The translations under genes were made by a program, and so were the position numbers. A stretch of DNA of 64,000 nt. Source: Oxytricha trifallax (Eukaryota > Ciliophora > Spirotrichea > Sporadotrichida > Oxytrichidae). The first letter of the stretch is position 1. Each line of letters begins with the position of its first letter. The DNA lies in assembly GCA_000711775.1 (NCBI GenBank), contig ARYC01002630.1, positions 18,210 through 82,209 of the forward strand, written 5' to 3'. Under the pieces are notes generated by a model. That model was given only the letters and a program-made list of their open reading frames with translations, had not been told where the DNA came from and ran no database searches. This document shows positions 11,688 to 23,239 of the stretch, one piece after another.

Positions 11688-12929
11688 CAAAACCCAAAAA
11701 TCTTTTAGTAGATTGAGTATTTAAATAATAATAGTATACAATTAACGCGTACTTTATTAAAATTTTAACATAGTTTATGAAAAGGAATAGGGTTTAAATG
11801 AAGTGTAAATTAGTGTGTTAGTAGAGGTTTTTTATTTTTACTTGGTCATATGTAAGGTCTGCACTATAGTTAGGCTTAATGTTTATCTACTCAGCGATAT
11901 CTTTCATTTTACTTTTTATCTTATTCTAATATAGATATTGCTTATTCTCTGCTTATAATCTTTTTCTCTCTTACAGCTATAGTAATCGTTTCTTGTCATT
12001 TTTTCGCATTCGGCAATAATTGCAGCTAGAGCCCATATATCCCACTTAAAATCACAATCTATCAAAATTCCTCTCTTTCTGGAAAGTATCCAGGAGTACT
12101 ACAAACGTTGCCAAGTAATGTAGCTTCAACACTATATGATCTATTGAAATCAATTATCACTACTCTGAGAGATGAAAAGTCAAGCATAATATTCTCAGGC
12201 TTTAAGACTCTATGAACATACCCCAAAGTGTGCAGCTCTTCAATGCCTTTGCAAACACTTGTAAGATAAGAGGTAACTACTTTGGTATCCTTTAATCTTA
12301 AATGAAGTCTCTTAAAGTCATTTAATATAAAGGGAGACAAAAAGCTACAAAATTTTGAGCAAGCTAAACAGCATCTAGCTTTATTATAAATCTGCTGTGT
12401 CTATCTCTTGACTTAGTTAGAGCTTGGTATTCATTAAGAATTCCATTTGATAATTTTTATCGCATTTAAAGTAGTTGAATGGATAAATCTGTAAGAGAGC
12501 TGCTTATCATTTATGGCTTGTTTTCTCAAACTTTTCCTCAAGTAAAAGGTAACTTCCCTCATATTTCAAAGTCAATTAAATTGAAAATTGGAAACTTTAA
12601 TGCTTTTATTTTCAGAGTGATTTACTATCTGAGAAGATGGGAGGTCTCTCACTGCTTTAATTAGCTTATTTTCTTTCTTAACTCTTTGTTAAAATATTCT
12701 AAAGGGTCTCGTGTCGTTTTTTTATGTAAGAAGACCTCACAGTTCTCACTATCTTTAACTTCGAACTTCGAACTTCTTTACCCAGAACTTACATATTAAC
12801 AATATTTATAATATTTGTACATTGTTACCCTGCATTAAACCCTTTAAGAACCCTAATATTGCTTGCCAAAATAGTCTACTATTTATGAATAAAAATTTAA
12901 TCAAACTGTTGAAAGTGTTTGGGATTTTG
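11688..12929. mobile_element. Internally deleted TBE remnant (TBE-3)
   Basis: The left tip CAAAACCCAAAAATC at 11688 and the right tip (complement of CAAAATCCCAAACAC, ending 12929) are decayed TBE ends. The candidate duplications ATA and ATT do not match exactly. Between them lies a kinase gene remnant, and the 22-kDa and transposase genes are missing. At about 1.24 kb this is a deletion derivative of a 4.1-kb element. Confidence 0.65.
11960..12470 (-). pseudogene. TBE kinase remnant with altered catalytic loop
   Basis: The best stretch (12062-12340) contains GIEELHTLGYVHRVLKPEN, the kinase catalytic loop, then MLDFSSLRVVIIDFNRSY and CSTPGYFPERE, the activation segment. The catalytic Asp of HRDLKPEN is Val here and DFG reads DFN, so it would not act as a normal kinase. 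It lines up with 480-1000 of TBE-1. No zinc-finger part was recognised upstream. It is a decayed copy. Confidence 0.75.
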
Positions 12930-12966
12930 ATTACCCCTTTAAATTAATCCTGGAATGTAATTTAGC

Positions 12967-13440
12967 ATGATGCTATTTACTAAGGAGAAATTTATGTAGC
13001 TTTTAGGCTTCCATTACTGTAATTGACATACAGAGGATTCTTATCTGACAATAGATGCTAAACTAGTTAATGGAGCTTATAGTCTATGAAAAGAAGATTT
13101 GATAAACTTGGGTATATAAATAGAGTTAAATGCATAAAATATCATGATTTATTTCAACTTTAAGAGTGTAAATTAGCAATTTCAACAGAAGTCAAAGAGT
13201 GCATGGTTCTGAATTATAAATTATATTAGTGGCTCAGGGATATTTCTAAAAACAAGATTTGAATGACGGAAAATCTGCTTAGTAAATATATGAACTTTAG
13301 CAATAATAATAGAGAGGAATAAGACAGGAAACAATTTTTTTAGCTACAAATTGATAGAGATTATAAGCAAAAATTATACAAAATATTGAAAGGCGTAAAA
13401 TTACTGGGTCTATAAGAGAGATAACCTCTTAATATTTTTT
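12967..13440 (+). pseudogene. Unrecognised coding stretch with in-frame TGA codons
   Basis: It begins just outside TBE-3. The ATG at 12967 opens MMLFTKEKFMQLLGFHYCN, which is followed by a TGA and more coding-like sequence. A second frame from the ATG at 13086 (MKRRFDKLGYINRVKC) runs to a TGA at 13260-13262 and continues in the same frame as MTENLLSKYMNF and DRKQFFQLQIDRDYKQKL. Codon choice is convincing but the frame changes and TGAs point to decay, to IES-type interruptions or to an unusual use of TGA. No domain was recognised. Confidence 0.45.
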
Positions 13441-13799
13441 CATCAAGCCGATTAAAATAACTAAACAAAAATATAAAAAATCAACATCATCTAGAATAAT
13501 TAAATTAAAGGAAATTTGTCAAAGGCTAAAATATTTTATTAAATTAAAGTTATTAAAAAGATATAATGTTCGCAAAAGACTCTTTGCTATCCATATGTAA
13601 CAACCTTGATTATATTTTATTATAAATAAAAAATGAATAAATATAAATAAAAATATAATATACATTAAGTAATTTTACTTTCTTAATTATAAAATATTCA
13701 AGAAGTCAAATTATTTATACTTTATGCAATTTTTATTTAATTTATATTAAATGATTTATTTAAATATACAAAAGATAATAGAAAGGTACTATAATATAA

Positions 13800-14000
13800 A
13801 TAAAATTACTGTTTCATCATTTTCCTGATTAAAGTAGAATTTAAGCAAACTCCTATACGATATATAATAAAAGAAGTCGCTGCATATTTAAAACTCTAAA
13901 TTATTTAAAAGTAAATATAGCTGCATTTAGTTTTAAAGAAGGGATTGTTATAAATTTAGAAGAAAGAATTTTTAAACCATATATAAATTCAGTCACAATA
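13800..14000 (-). pseudogene. Copy of the gene piece found at 56.77-57.02 kb
   Basis: On minus, 13805-13880 reads SDFFYYISYRSLLKFYF, matching SDDFFYYIEYKNLLKFYF at 56770-56880. The next block, about 13935-14000, reads TEFIYGLKILSSKFITI and occupies the same relative place as ELKLVLSYDLSISHLYKDF at 56958-57017. It therefore looks like a partial paralogous copy of that germline locus, including the intervening AT-rich filler. Confidence 0.55.
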
Positions 14001-14424
14001 GGATAAAAGAATTATTATATAAAAAGCTTAAATTACATCGAACTAAATAAGTAAGCGATAAATTTATATTGATTATTTTATATATTTGATTGATTATGTA
14101 TTTAACTATTTAAATATTATTATTGTCCTAAGAAGCAAAAATATATAACTCTTACAACTTCGTTACATTTAATATATTTATATTAATCAAATTGTTAAAA
14201 ATATCAATTAGAAAGTGTTACTCTAAAATGAAATTATTCTCTAGGAATATTAAAATTTATCACATTTTATGATATGAATTTCTTTATTCAAAACAGAGAT
14301 CATATTATTTTTGTGTCCAATTTTCTTAATTTTAATAACTTTTATACTAACAAGCTGGTGATATAATTTTTTTAAAAAGAGACCGATTTGACTTTCAAAT
14401 ATTATGATTGCGCTTTAATTTGAC

Positions 14425-15285
14425 CGATTAAAATTATTATAAAAATACAATTGAATTGGGAAAATAAGATAAATAAATTAATTATTCGTATTTTAAATAT
14501 ATTTACTGCGACTAAATACAAAAGGTTGTAGATCAATTTTGAGAGAGGACACTTCCCGTTATGTTACAGAGATCTCACCGTTTCTTCAATATCTCATGCT
14601 CTTAAGACTTTCGGTACTGATCTGTGACTTAACTGATTTGATCGATTTGACCGTATATATTTATGCCATTGAAGGGCAACTTTTTCTTTGAACTCTTCTA
14701 TACTTTAATCAGATCAATCAGATGGCATCGGGCCTCATAAGCCTCTCTATCTATCTCTTGAAGTTTTTCTAATAGAAAAGAGTTAGTAGTTATTACTACT
14801 ACGCTTTCTACATATTCTAAAGAGACATCCTCATACTTTACTTCTGTAGAGTGGCAACTCCCCTCTAGCAATCTTTTCATTTTAGCAGTAATTATAATAT
14901 TTAAATCGTTTAATATAATTAAATACTTAAGTATACTTATTTGACTCATTTGACAAAAAAGAATAAACGGTCAAATCTGTCAAATTTCAGTAAATGCTTT
15001 AATAATTAATTTAATTAGACTAATTAAGTTGACTCATTTGATCAAAAATATATACGGTCAAATCGATCAAATCGGTCAAGTCACAGATCAGTAATGAAAA
15101 TCTTATGAGAATGAGATATTGAAGAAACTGTGTGATCTCTGTAACATAACGGTAATTGTCCACTCTCAAATTTGATCTACAAGCTTTTGTATTTAGTGGC
15201 AGTTAATATATTTAAAATACGAATAATTAATTTATTTATCTTATTTTCCCAATTCATTTGTATTTTTATAATAATTTTTAATCGT
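14425..15285. mobile_element. Foldback element P5 with an open frame across the loop
   Basis: Inverted arms (about 14425-14690 and 15000-15285) carry an end motif (TTGGGAAAATAAG) and an ACTGC subterminal box that resemble those of the elements at 17.3, 31.4, 35.6 and 37.1 kb. The arms hold repeated ATTTGACCG/ATTTGATCG words. The loop and left arm encode one open frame. Confidence 0.75.
14575..14949 (-). CDS. Unrecognised 124-residue protein inside foldback element P5
   Basis: Read with TAA/TAG as Gln, the frame runs from the ATG at 14949 (MSQISILKYLIILNDLNI) to the TGA at 14575-14577. The middle part (LEKLQEIDREAYEARCHL) is charged and probably helical, followed by a Lys-rich stretch. The last third is encoded by the inverted arm itself. 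That suggests the host gene piece was captured next to the arm and reads into it. No family was recognised. It could be a captured fragment rather than a working gene. Confidence 0.45.
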
Positions 15286-16640
15286 ATTAATAAATTCAAT
15301 ATATAAAAAAAATATTAAAACATAAACCTGCATTTTAATTAAATAACAGAGAAATCTAATAATTTAAGCGATTTTTGTTAAATAAACATCCTGCTCTGTA
15401 TTAGAATTACAGAAAATAGATTCCGCAAACTCATTAAAAAAGGAATAAAGCATAGATATATATTATATAATTGTAAATGCGATTACAATGTCAACCAAAG
15501 CTATAAAATTCTTAAACCAGAAAATACTACAAAAAATGATTGAAAGATTGGTTATTGAGTATTAAAATGAATCTTATTTCACTTTGAATTATTTATTTAT
15601 ATATATATTATAATTTCAATTTCCCAAATCAAAGGTATTCCTACTGTATTTATATTTATTTCATTTCCAAAGTATAAATATAATTTATCTTATAAATTAA
15701 ATCTTAAGACGTGAAAAATATATTTTCTCATTTGATTATAATTTTATACCATTTATATCATGTTATGAATTATAAAAGAGGTTTATATTATTGCTAAATA
15801 CTGGTTATCATATATTTTATCCAATTTTAATTAATAATTTAATATGGGGAAGTTTCTTTACTCTGAAAAAAAAAGATTCCTTCTCCCTATTGAAGTTCCC
15901 TTGCCATATTAAAATCATGTAATTTTTATCACTTTTTAAGAATCTTTTTCAATAACTAATGAACCAATAATACATTTTGAACATCTTTTAACCCATAATC
16001 TAAAAATAAATTTTAATAATTTATGAAAGTCCCACTTATTCATACAATTTAAGCATCAATATGGTATCTATTATTTAAAAAGATAAGGAAAATTTTCTAA
16101 ACTTTAAACTTATTTTATTAGCAAAAATTGTTTGTTATTGTTTGAGAAAAAATTAAGTATCTATAAGTATTTTCTCATTTGTTTTTGGCAATAAAATAAA
16201 TTATAATATTTAGGACAGGAAACTATATATTTAAATCATATACTTGTAACAAGAAATCAGAATTGAGGTGTGAAATTGGCAAATTGTATGATGAGACCAA
16301 TTGCATCTCAGTCAATCATAATAATTAAATATTATTTAATATATAAATAAAAATATCTACTTAAGGATAAGTTTAATCATAATTTAATCCCAAATAATAA
16401 ACACTGGCAAATTTGACCATAAATTTAAAATTTTTAATCGTAGTCATCAATTGATACTCATTTTTATATACATAATTTTTACAATTTAGTAATTAGCAGA
16501 TTTAAATAAAAATAATACCCTTAAGTTATAATATAGTAAAAGGTCACTCCAGAATTTCAAATCTTCTGTAATTTTATAAAAATACTTTTAAGTTAAAAAA
16601 ACGATACATAATAATTACTTTATATATGCTATATTTATAA
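15286..16640. other. AT-rich non-coding stretch
   Basis: No convincing coding sequence. A small inverted pair (GGGGAAGTTTCTTTACTC near 15845 and GAAGTTCCCTTGCC near 15893) resembles the tips of the element at 29.0 kb. Confidence 0.35.
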
Positions 16641-17284
16641 AAGTTTTGGGTGGTACCTGTCTCACACCCCACACTATAATATTTTATTTAAATAAAAGCA
16701 GAATTTTTATTACAAACCAAAATTGGGTGGAAAATCACGAATTTAATAATTTAAAACCTTTTGGGAACTCCTAGAGGTAATATGACTTTGAAAAATTTAT
16801 TTATCTATCATAAAATTACAAATATAAATCGTTAATATAGGATAATTTTTTGGTGATTTTTCCTCCAATAACTTTCGCTTCTTAACTTTTAATAACATTT
16901 GGACAGAAACTTTGAGACAACTTATTCTGATATTTGGAGTGACAAAAACATATTGTTCATAAAATAATTGATTATTCACTTTATTACAACTTAATTCAAT
17001 TTTAAATAGACTCCAAGTTTAAGTACAAATGAATTATAAGTTAAGGAGTGAAAGTTATTGGAGGAAAAAATCACCAAGAAAATATAATAAATCAACTATT
17101 TATATTTGTAATTTAATGATAATTCATTAAATTTTTCAAAGTCATTTTACTTCAAATTGTTACCAGAGATTTTAAATTATTAAATTCGTGATTTTCTACC
17201 CAAATTTGACTTTTTATATAATTTCTGTTTATATTTTTACTATAATAAAAGTAAGGGGTGTGAGACAGGTACCCCCAAAGTTTT
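16641..17284. repeat. Palindrome P6
   Basis: The tips are GGTACCTGTCTCACACCCC at 16651 and the complement ending near 17275. The arms of about 300 bases have more mismatches than P1-P4, so it is older. A 60-residue open frame at 16797-16979 minus shows no coding character. Confidence 0.75.
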
Positions 17285-17336
17285 TAATTGATAATTTGTG
17301 TATTTAAGGCAATTTATTTTTTATCCTTTTGTTGTT

Positions 17337-18621
17337 TATTATTGCTAAAGTATAATTGATTTGGGGAAATTAAAAAATAAAAATCTTTCAGTATTTCTGA
17401 TTAATCTTAACTGCCACTAATTTCACATGGCTCTAATCATAAATTGATTCAATCAACTTTTAATTTTATAGTGAATGTTCATTACGCATTGAACAGTTTT
17501 AATTACTTTTTTTTCCAAATAAATTAATTAATTATGTAAAAATTATACATTATACATTGTACAGCTTTGATTTTTTAGGTTTTTTAATTGTACATTAAGT
17601 GTGCAAGATAAATGTTTATTAATATGCATAAATTTATTATTTACGCAAATATGGACTGTGTCATAGAATCACTCTTTTTATGCAGCCGTTTGTTTTTTAA
17701 GCTTTATCAAGGACTCCTCTATCACATGAGTATCTTCAGCTACTATCTGCTCATACTTCATTAACTCTGCATCCACCTAATCTTCTATTCCCTTCTTAAA
17801 GTACATTGCCAGCTAGGCCTCGTTGAATGGAAACTTCTTGTCATCCTATATCATCTCCTTACTGAATTCGACCATCATTATCCTGGTCTCAAATGACTTC
17901 TTGCCTATATCATTCATCTTGTCAAAAGGCAACTGCCTCGATATCTCTGTGATCTATCTCTACTAAAATTTAATTATGGGCTACATGTGCTTGAGATTAA
18001 CTGGATACCCATCCCTGGCTTAGTTTTTATATCTTTTTTCTTAGAGATTAAATTACTTAAGAATAAATCTTGCCGACATCATCAGTTTTAATATCGAGGA
18101 TATAGAAGTGGCGCTCGTTTGTTCTTTAATCGTCTGTTTGAAAAGTCTTAGAATTCATCAAGTGATCGTGATTAGTTTTAAAATTAAGAGATACGAGACA
18201 TTAAATGTAGTATTACTCTCCACCATATAGATTATTATTCCATTTGTATTTATTATAATTGCAAATTAATAAACATTTATCTTGCACATTTAATGTACAA
18301 TTAAAAAACTAAAAAAATCAAAACTGTAGAATGTAAAATTGTACAATTATTTGTTACGCCCTAATATTTTTAAAATAAAAAAAAAAGATCAGAACTGTTT
18401 CAATGTAAAATGTATAATTTTGTCATAATTAATTAATTTAATTTAAAAAAAATTAATTAAATTTGTACAATGTATAATGTACATTAAGTATAAAATTAAA
18501 AGCTGATTGAATCAATTTATGATTATAGCCATGGGAAATTAGTGGCAGTTAAGATTAATCAGAAATACAGTAAGATTTTCATTTTTGAATTTCCCCAAAT
18601 CAATTATTTTTAGCAATAATA
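17337..18621. mobile_element. Family-A foldback element P7 carrying a gene fragment
   Basis: The ends read TATTATTGCTAAA and the complement TTTAGCAATAATA. A GATTTGGGGAAATT box and an ACTGCCACTAATT box sit inside each end. The arms are about 300 bases; the loop (about 17640-18260) has much higher GC and codes on minus. The same ends bracket an unrelated fragment at 31440-32955. Confidence 0.8.
17669..18158 (-). pseudogene. Captured coding fragment in P7, two frames
   Basis: The first frame starts at the ATG ending at 18158 (MNSKTFQTDDQRTNERHF) and reads YILDIKTDDVGKIYSQVI before its TGA at 17922-17924. A second frame takes over near 18030 and runs through FDKMNDIGKKSFETRIMM, FPFNEAQLAMYFKKGI and HVIEESLIKLKKQTAAQKE to the TGA at 17669-17671. 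Codon choice is strong in both, so a single indel or a missed intron near 18000-18040 separates them. About 160 residues in total. The HFYILDIK block is faintly like a PUR-type nucleic-acid-binding repeat, which I would not rely on. It sits entirely between inverted arms, so it is probably transposed host sequence. Confidence 0.6.
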
Positions 18622-20566
18622 CTGTAAATTTTGATATATCCAAGCAATGTTCAGAATAAAATATTGGCCAAAAAAAATAATAAGATATTATAGATATATT
18701 TTTTGGAGTTATGATAGAAAAAATATTAATAAGATTGTGGTTTGTTTGGAATCAAATTATACTGTTTTAAAGATTTGTATTAAAATAAATATAGAAATAA
18801 CATTTTTAAAACATTTATCAAAAAAGCTATTGTTTTGATAGATACTTTTTCCCCATTCTTCCTTCCTGATATCCCCGAACCCGCCTATACCTCAGTACCC
18901 TGAAATCTCTCAATTTATATGAAATAATTTCCCCAAAAATTTCATTCATATTCTTGCGTGACATTTCGACTTCAAGACCCTTTTAAATTAATAAATTAAC
19001 TTTAATTTTCATTTCTTTTCTATTTTCTTTCTTTATTCTGACGATATTTTTAAATGTTATAATAAGTTTCATTAAATCCGCAAACATTTAATAGCATAAT
19101 CTCCATTTAATAAAAATTTATGTCAGTTTTATTAGCTTATCCTACTTATTTAAGTTAAATAAATTTTTAGTACTCTAAATAAATAATAGTTTCATGAATG
19201 TAAGATTTCAATTAGGATTTCGATTGAAACCATGAAAATTTATTATTTATATACGAGTTGCTTTAATTTTATTTATGGGGGGGGGGCTAGGTTAGAATAC
19301 AAAATTGCAAGATCAACTATTTACAGATTAAAGCTTGATCAATTTTCATCAATCAAACTTGTAAGAATATATAATGATTCAATTAAATGTATATTTTTGT
19401 ACCTTACCATTTTTAAAAATTTTATCGTGAATGTGTATATTTTTAAGCAATAGTTACTTTCAAAAGGAGCAATGTTGTTCATTTTTAAGAGAAGTCCCCT
19501 AGTTATTTTTAATTATTATTTTTATTATAAATAGTCAATAATAAATTAATTTAATAGAATCTATATATTTAATTAAGTTTAAGCAAGATTATTTTCAGTT
19601 GTCTTTTATTATTTTAAAAAATAATATTGATAAAATATTAAACAATAGCGATAAGAAAATCCAAATCAATGCAGTTGCCTAGATAATTAAATGTAAATTA
19701 AAAATATTGCTTTTAAATAAAATTATTATATTATATTATATATTCAATATTACAATGTAAAATCAATAACGCAAAACTTTATTAGTAACATCATATTAGT
19801 TTGATTAGTTTGGATAATGTTTTTGGAGAAGTTAGTGTTTCTTTTTTATTTACTTAATTTTTTATTGTTAGATTAATTTTCATTTTAATTTAAATAGTTG
19901 AAATTTAATATTTTTTTATTTTTATATCTTTATTAAAATATATCTAGTGTATAATATTTAGATATTAAAATTGTCATAATATTTTTTGCTCGTTTATTAA
20001 CTAAATCATGTAAAGTTTCATAGTGAAATATTCTTATTTTTATTTTATGGGCCTGCTTAAAAAGTTTTAGGGTTTTTAAAATGAGTTTTAATCTTTTAGT
20101 TTAATTTTATTCCTATAAATAATTTCAGCATACCGCAGAAATATGATAATTTCTCTAATAATTAGAGATTGATGCTACTAATAATAAATACTTCAAAATA
20201 AGATATAAATACGGATTGTACAATCTCTATTTTATAATATGAAATATATATATATATATAGATTATTTTGATTATTATAATGTATGATTAATATTTAATT
20301 AAATATTTTTTTATTTTAGATTAAATAATACTAAATATGTTTTAGTTTGTGAATTGCTTAAGAATTGAGAAGAAATTCATTCATTTATTTTATTTTATTC
20401 AATTTTTTTTTACAATAAATAATTCTATGAGCACTAAAATTTTCTTATTTTAAAATTTTAGTTTTCAAAAATATATGATCAATATCAAAATTGATTTTAA
20501 AAATATCTTTTACTATCCTTCAATCTCAGAAGTAAAAAAGTGCTCTAAACTATTTTAAGTTTATTC
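18622..20566. other. AT-rich stretch without recognised gene
   Basis: It contains a G9 run near 19277 and an (AT)n tract near 20245. No coding frame was convincing. Confidence 0.35.
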
Positions 20567-21009
20567 ACTCAAACTACAAAACCCCTTAATTAAATATTTT
20601 AATGGATTGAGTTTCAGGATAAAGTCGGGGTCTTAATGGGGTTAGTAAAGAATAGACCAATTATTTATAATTTAAAAAAATGGAATTTAGCGAAATGCCA
20701 AGGTCTATTATTGCTTAGCTATTGTTTAATAAGTAGTTTGAGATAGATATAGGTTTCAATTTATCAGTTAAGTTAAGTCTTACACTCACTCATCTTAGTT
20801 AAAATGCATATAAAGCATCATCTAAATATTTTCAAAATGCAAAATAAGGAAACTCAAAAACTTGTACTGTCAAGATAAAACCCAGTTCTTGATATTGTAA
20901 AAATAAATACGAAATTAGAAAATAAAATTTAATTATATAAAATAGTAACTCAAAATATTGGCAATTAAAGTTGGTCATTTAAAGAATCCTCGGTTAATAA
21001 GAGGGAGAT

Positions 21010-21310
21010 TTTAAATTAGCTGGACTCTATTATTGGGGTAATTTTTAACATCATCCGTGTACTAGATAACTTTCTTTAATTAAGAGTCATTATTTTATAG
21101 CCTCCCTTTCAATGTTGAGTAAACTCGCTCAAGGGATAAGTTAAATAGTACCGCCGATTGTAAAATCCTGAAAATTTTGGATTCTATATTGAATGAGCTC
21201 TAGAGAGTTAAAATTAGCCAACTTTAACTGCCATGATTTTGATTTAAAATTTATTTATTTGAAATAAATTTCTCAATTTCCAATGTATTTCTACTATAGT
21301 ATTAAAGATA
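21010..21310. repeat. Foldback-element remnant nested in TBE-2
   Basis: It shares the box AGCTGGACT...TATTA and the tip AATTTCC...ATTTCTACTATAGT with the palindromes at 35.6 and 37.1 kb. The left tip is not recognisable. Insertion into an already present TBE-2 is likely. Confidence 0.5.
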
Positions 21311-21499
21311 GCAGTAGGAGATAAAAATACAGAAGCGATATGAATTGATCAATTAAAAAGCAAGCAATAACTCTTTAGCATTTTCCTAGAATGAGTTATG
21401 TATATTTCTGTCTTAAATACAATTAAATATTGATATTAGCAGTTGCATTAGGAATTAATCATATATATGCCGTCCAAAAAGCAACGCTCATAGCTTAAT

Positions 21500-21980
21500 T
21501 GTTAATATAAATATAAGGTTTATCCTTTCAGCTATCCATTTAAGAATTATCAGTTCCAAAATTAATTTGCTAACGAATACATGGTTCAAAGAGAGGCTCA
21601 AGGAAGAGATTGCATGAAAGCAATAACTTGTTTTTAAAAATAGTTTTATTTTAAGCTATGGTTTCATCGCACTAAGGTAAATAAATTTGAAATAACTAAA
21701 TAGACTACCTTTATCATTAATAATACCCAGAGGATTTTAATATTACACTTTCGTTTAATATGATAAAAAATATTAAGGATTTGCACGAACATATATAAGT
21801 TTAAAAAATATTCGAAATTTGTAAATGATTGCTAAAGCTTTGTCCTTTAAAAATTGTAGTTATCAATATAAATATAGGCTTAAGATAAGAGATTGGAACT
21901 ATAGCTAGAGTTTTTGGTATTTTAGAATATTTTCGAATTATAGAGGATCATTGACTCTTTTATAGGGATTTATGGGAGTT
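21500..21980 (+). pseudogene. TBE kinase/zinc-finger gene remnant in TBE-2
   Basis: 21525-21615 aligns by eye with the complement of 1090-1180 in TBE-1, sharing CTTTCAGCTATC and TTTGCTAACGAATA. No intact frame survives. Confidence 0.6.
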
Positions 21981-22624
21981 TGCAGCTGTATTAAAAATCA
22001 ATATGGGTGAGATGTTTTACTTTTGCTCTCAAGCATTAAGAATAATAATTAATTTAGCTTTAAAACTAACAAAGTAGGAAGATTTAAGTGAAGCGATTTG
22101 AAATTTATTGAAGATGATAATCTTTAGGATCCCTTCATTATCGTCGTATTATTAAATGACATACTTGGACCACTAAAGAGAACAATAATCAATAGATTAA
22201 ACAAAGAAATTCTAATAAAATTCGTCTGATAAGAGTAAACAAATATTTTTAAATAAATAAATATTGTATAAAACTTGAGTTTTCTACAAACCCCAATAAG
22301 ACCAGTCTATACCCTGAAATTCAAATCATTAAAACATCTATTTAAAGGGTTTAGGGGTTTGACTGTCATAGTAATCTTTTTCTTTTAAGAAAGGACAAAT
22401 TAATAAATAAATAATGAAATATATATTATTTGTTTTTATTATATTTATTTAAATTTCAAAAAATGATGTAATATAAATTAATAACTTTTTATTAATTAAA
22501 TAAGAATTATATACCAAATAATACTATTCCAAATAAAATTAAATTGAAATTATTGAAGAATAAATAAAATTCAACTGATAAACTATAAATTTTTTCCATA
22601 TAATATGACAAAAGAAAATTTTTT

Positions 22625-23215
22625 ATTTTCTACTCCTTTGTTTCTTTTTCCCAATCTTTGGGCTCTATAGTAAAAATGTAATCCCCTTCGATATACCATG
22701 ATCTATTTGATACAACTTTGATCTTACTTTAAAACATAAAAAGTAATATTGTATTTTTTATTGCTTTTACTTTCAATTTTCTCTTTTTAAGGGACAATAT
22801 CGATAAAAAAATCTTCTGCTTTATAAAAATCTTCGAAGAATGGCTTCATTTTTTTTAGATTTTCAATTTTTTCGATAGCTTTCTTTTCCTTCTCAATTGC
22901 CTTCTAGACTTCAATAGCTTTTAATAAATATATCTTATAAGTTACAATTATTATTATTTAAAGCTTATTGGAAATGCAATATTAATTACTCCAATTTATA
23001 ATTTTAGCTTTTAGTTCTTCGGGTGAAAGTATCAAGGTAACCTTTTAATTATCTTTATCTTCAATTTTAACAAGAGAAGGAGATAGGTCTTCAACAATTA
23101 GATTTTATTAAATGGGTTGGGATGGAGAAGATGAAGGACCGTTAATATCCAGTAACGGCTCTATGTCCGATTGAGATCTCTGACTTTAATCAACATTTTG
23201 AGATTCAGGTTGTCA
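22625..23215 (-). CDS. Gene piece of unknown function with a 72-nt intron
   Basis: On minus the first exon reads QNVDQSQRSQSDIEPLLD, a Ser/Gln-rich tail, then VTLILSPEELKAKIINW. A 72-nt intron (22918-22989, GTAATT...TAAAAG) joins A|CT to give NWTIEVQKAIEKEKKAIEKI. This is followed by MKPFFEDFYKAEDFF and, after a one-base frame change near 22725, KIKVVSNRSWYIEGDYIF and EPKDWEKETKE. The helical, charged middle suggests a coiled coil. There is no start codon, and an in-frame TGA lies directly upstream near 23216, so this is probably one MDS of a larger gene. No family was recognised. Confidence 0.6.
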
Positions 23216-23239
23216 AAAAATAAATAACTTGGTTTAAAT

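Larger units (their letters stand above)
20570..22361. mobile_element. Internally deleted TBE remnant (TBE-2), inverted relative to TBE-1
   Basis: The left tip at 20570 and right tip at 22361 are diverged C4A4-type ends. They are bracketed by an exact ACT duplication (20567-20569 and 22362-22364). The first 150 bases match the transposase end of TBE-1, and 21520-21700 match its kinase gene, so the element is in the opposite orientation. Only 1.79 kb remains. Confidence 0.85.

Noticed and set aside
12479-12664. 61-residue plus-strand frame in TBE-3
   Set aside because: Overlaps the decayed minus-strand TBE gene; no motif.
18647-19453. Plus-strand frames of 63 and 73 residues (18647-18838, 19232-19453)
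   Set aside because: Lys/Asn/Ile/Tyr-rich translation of AT filler, one across a G9 run; no codon-choice signal.
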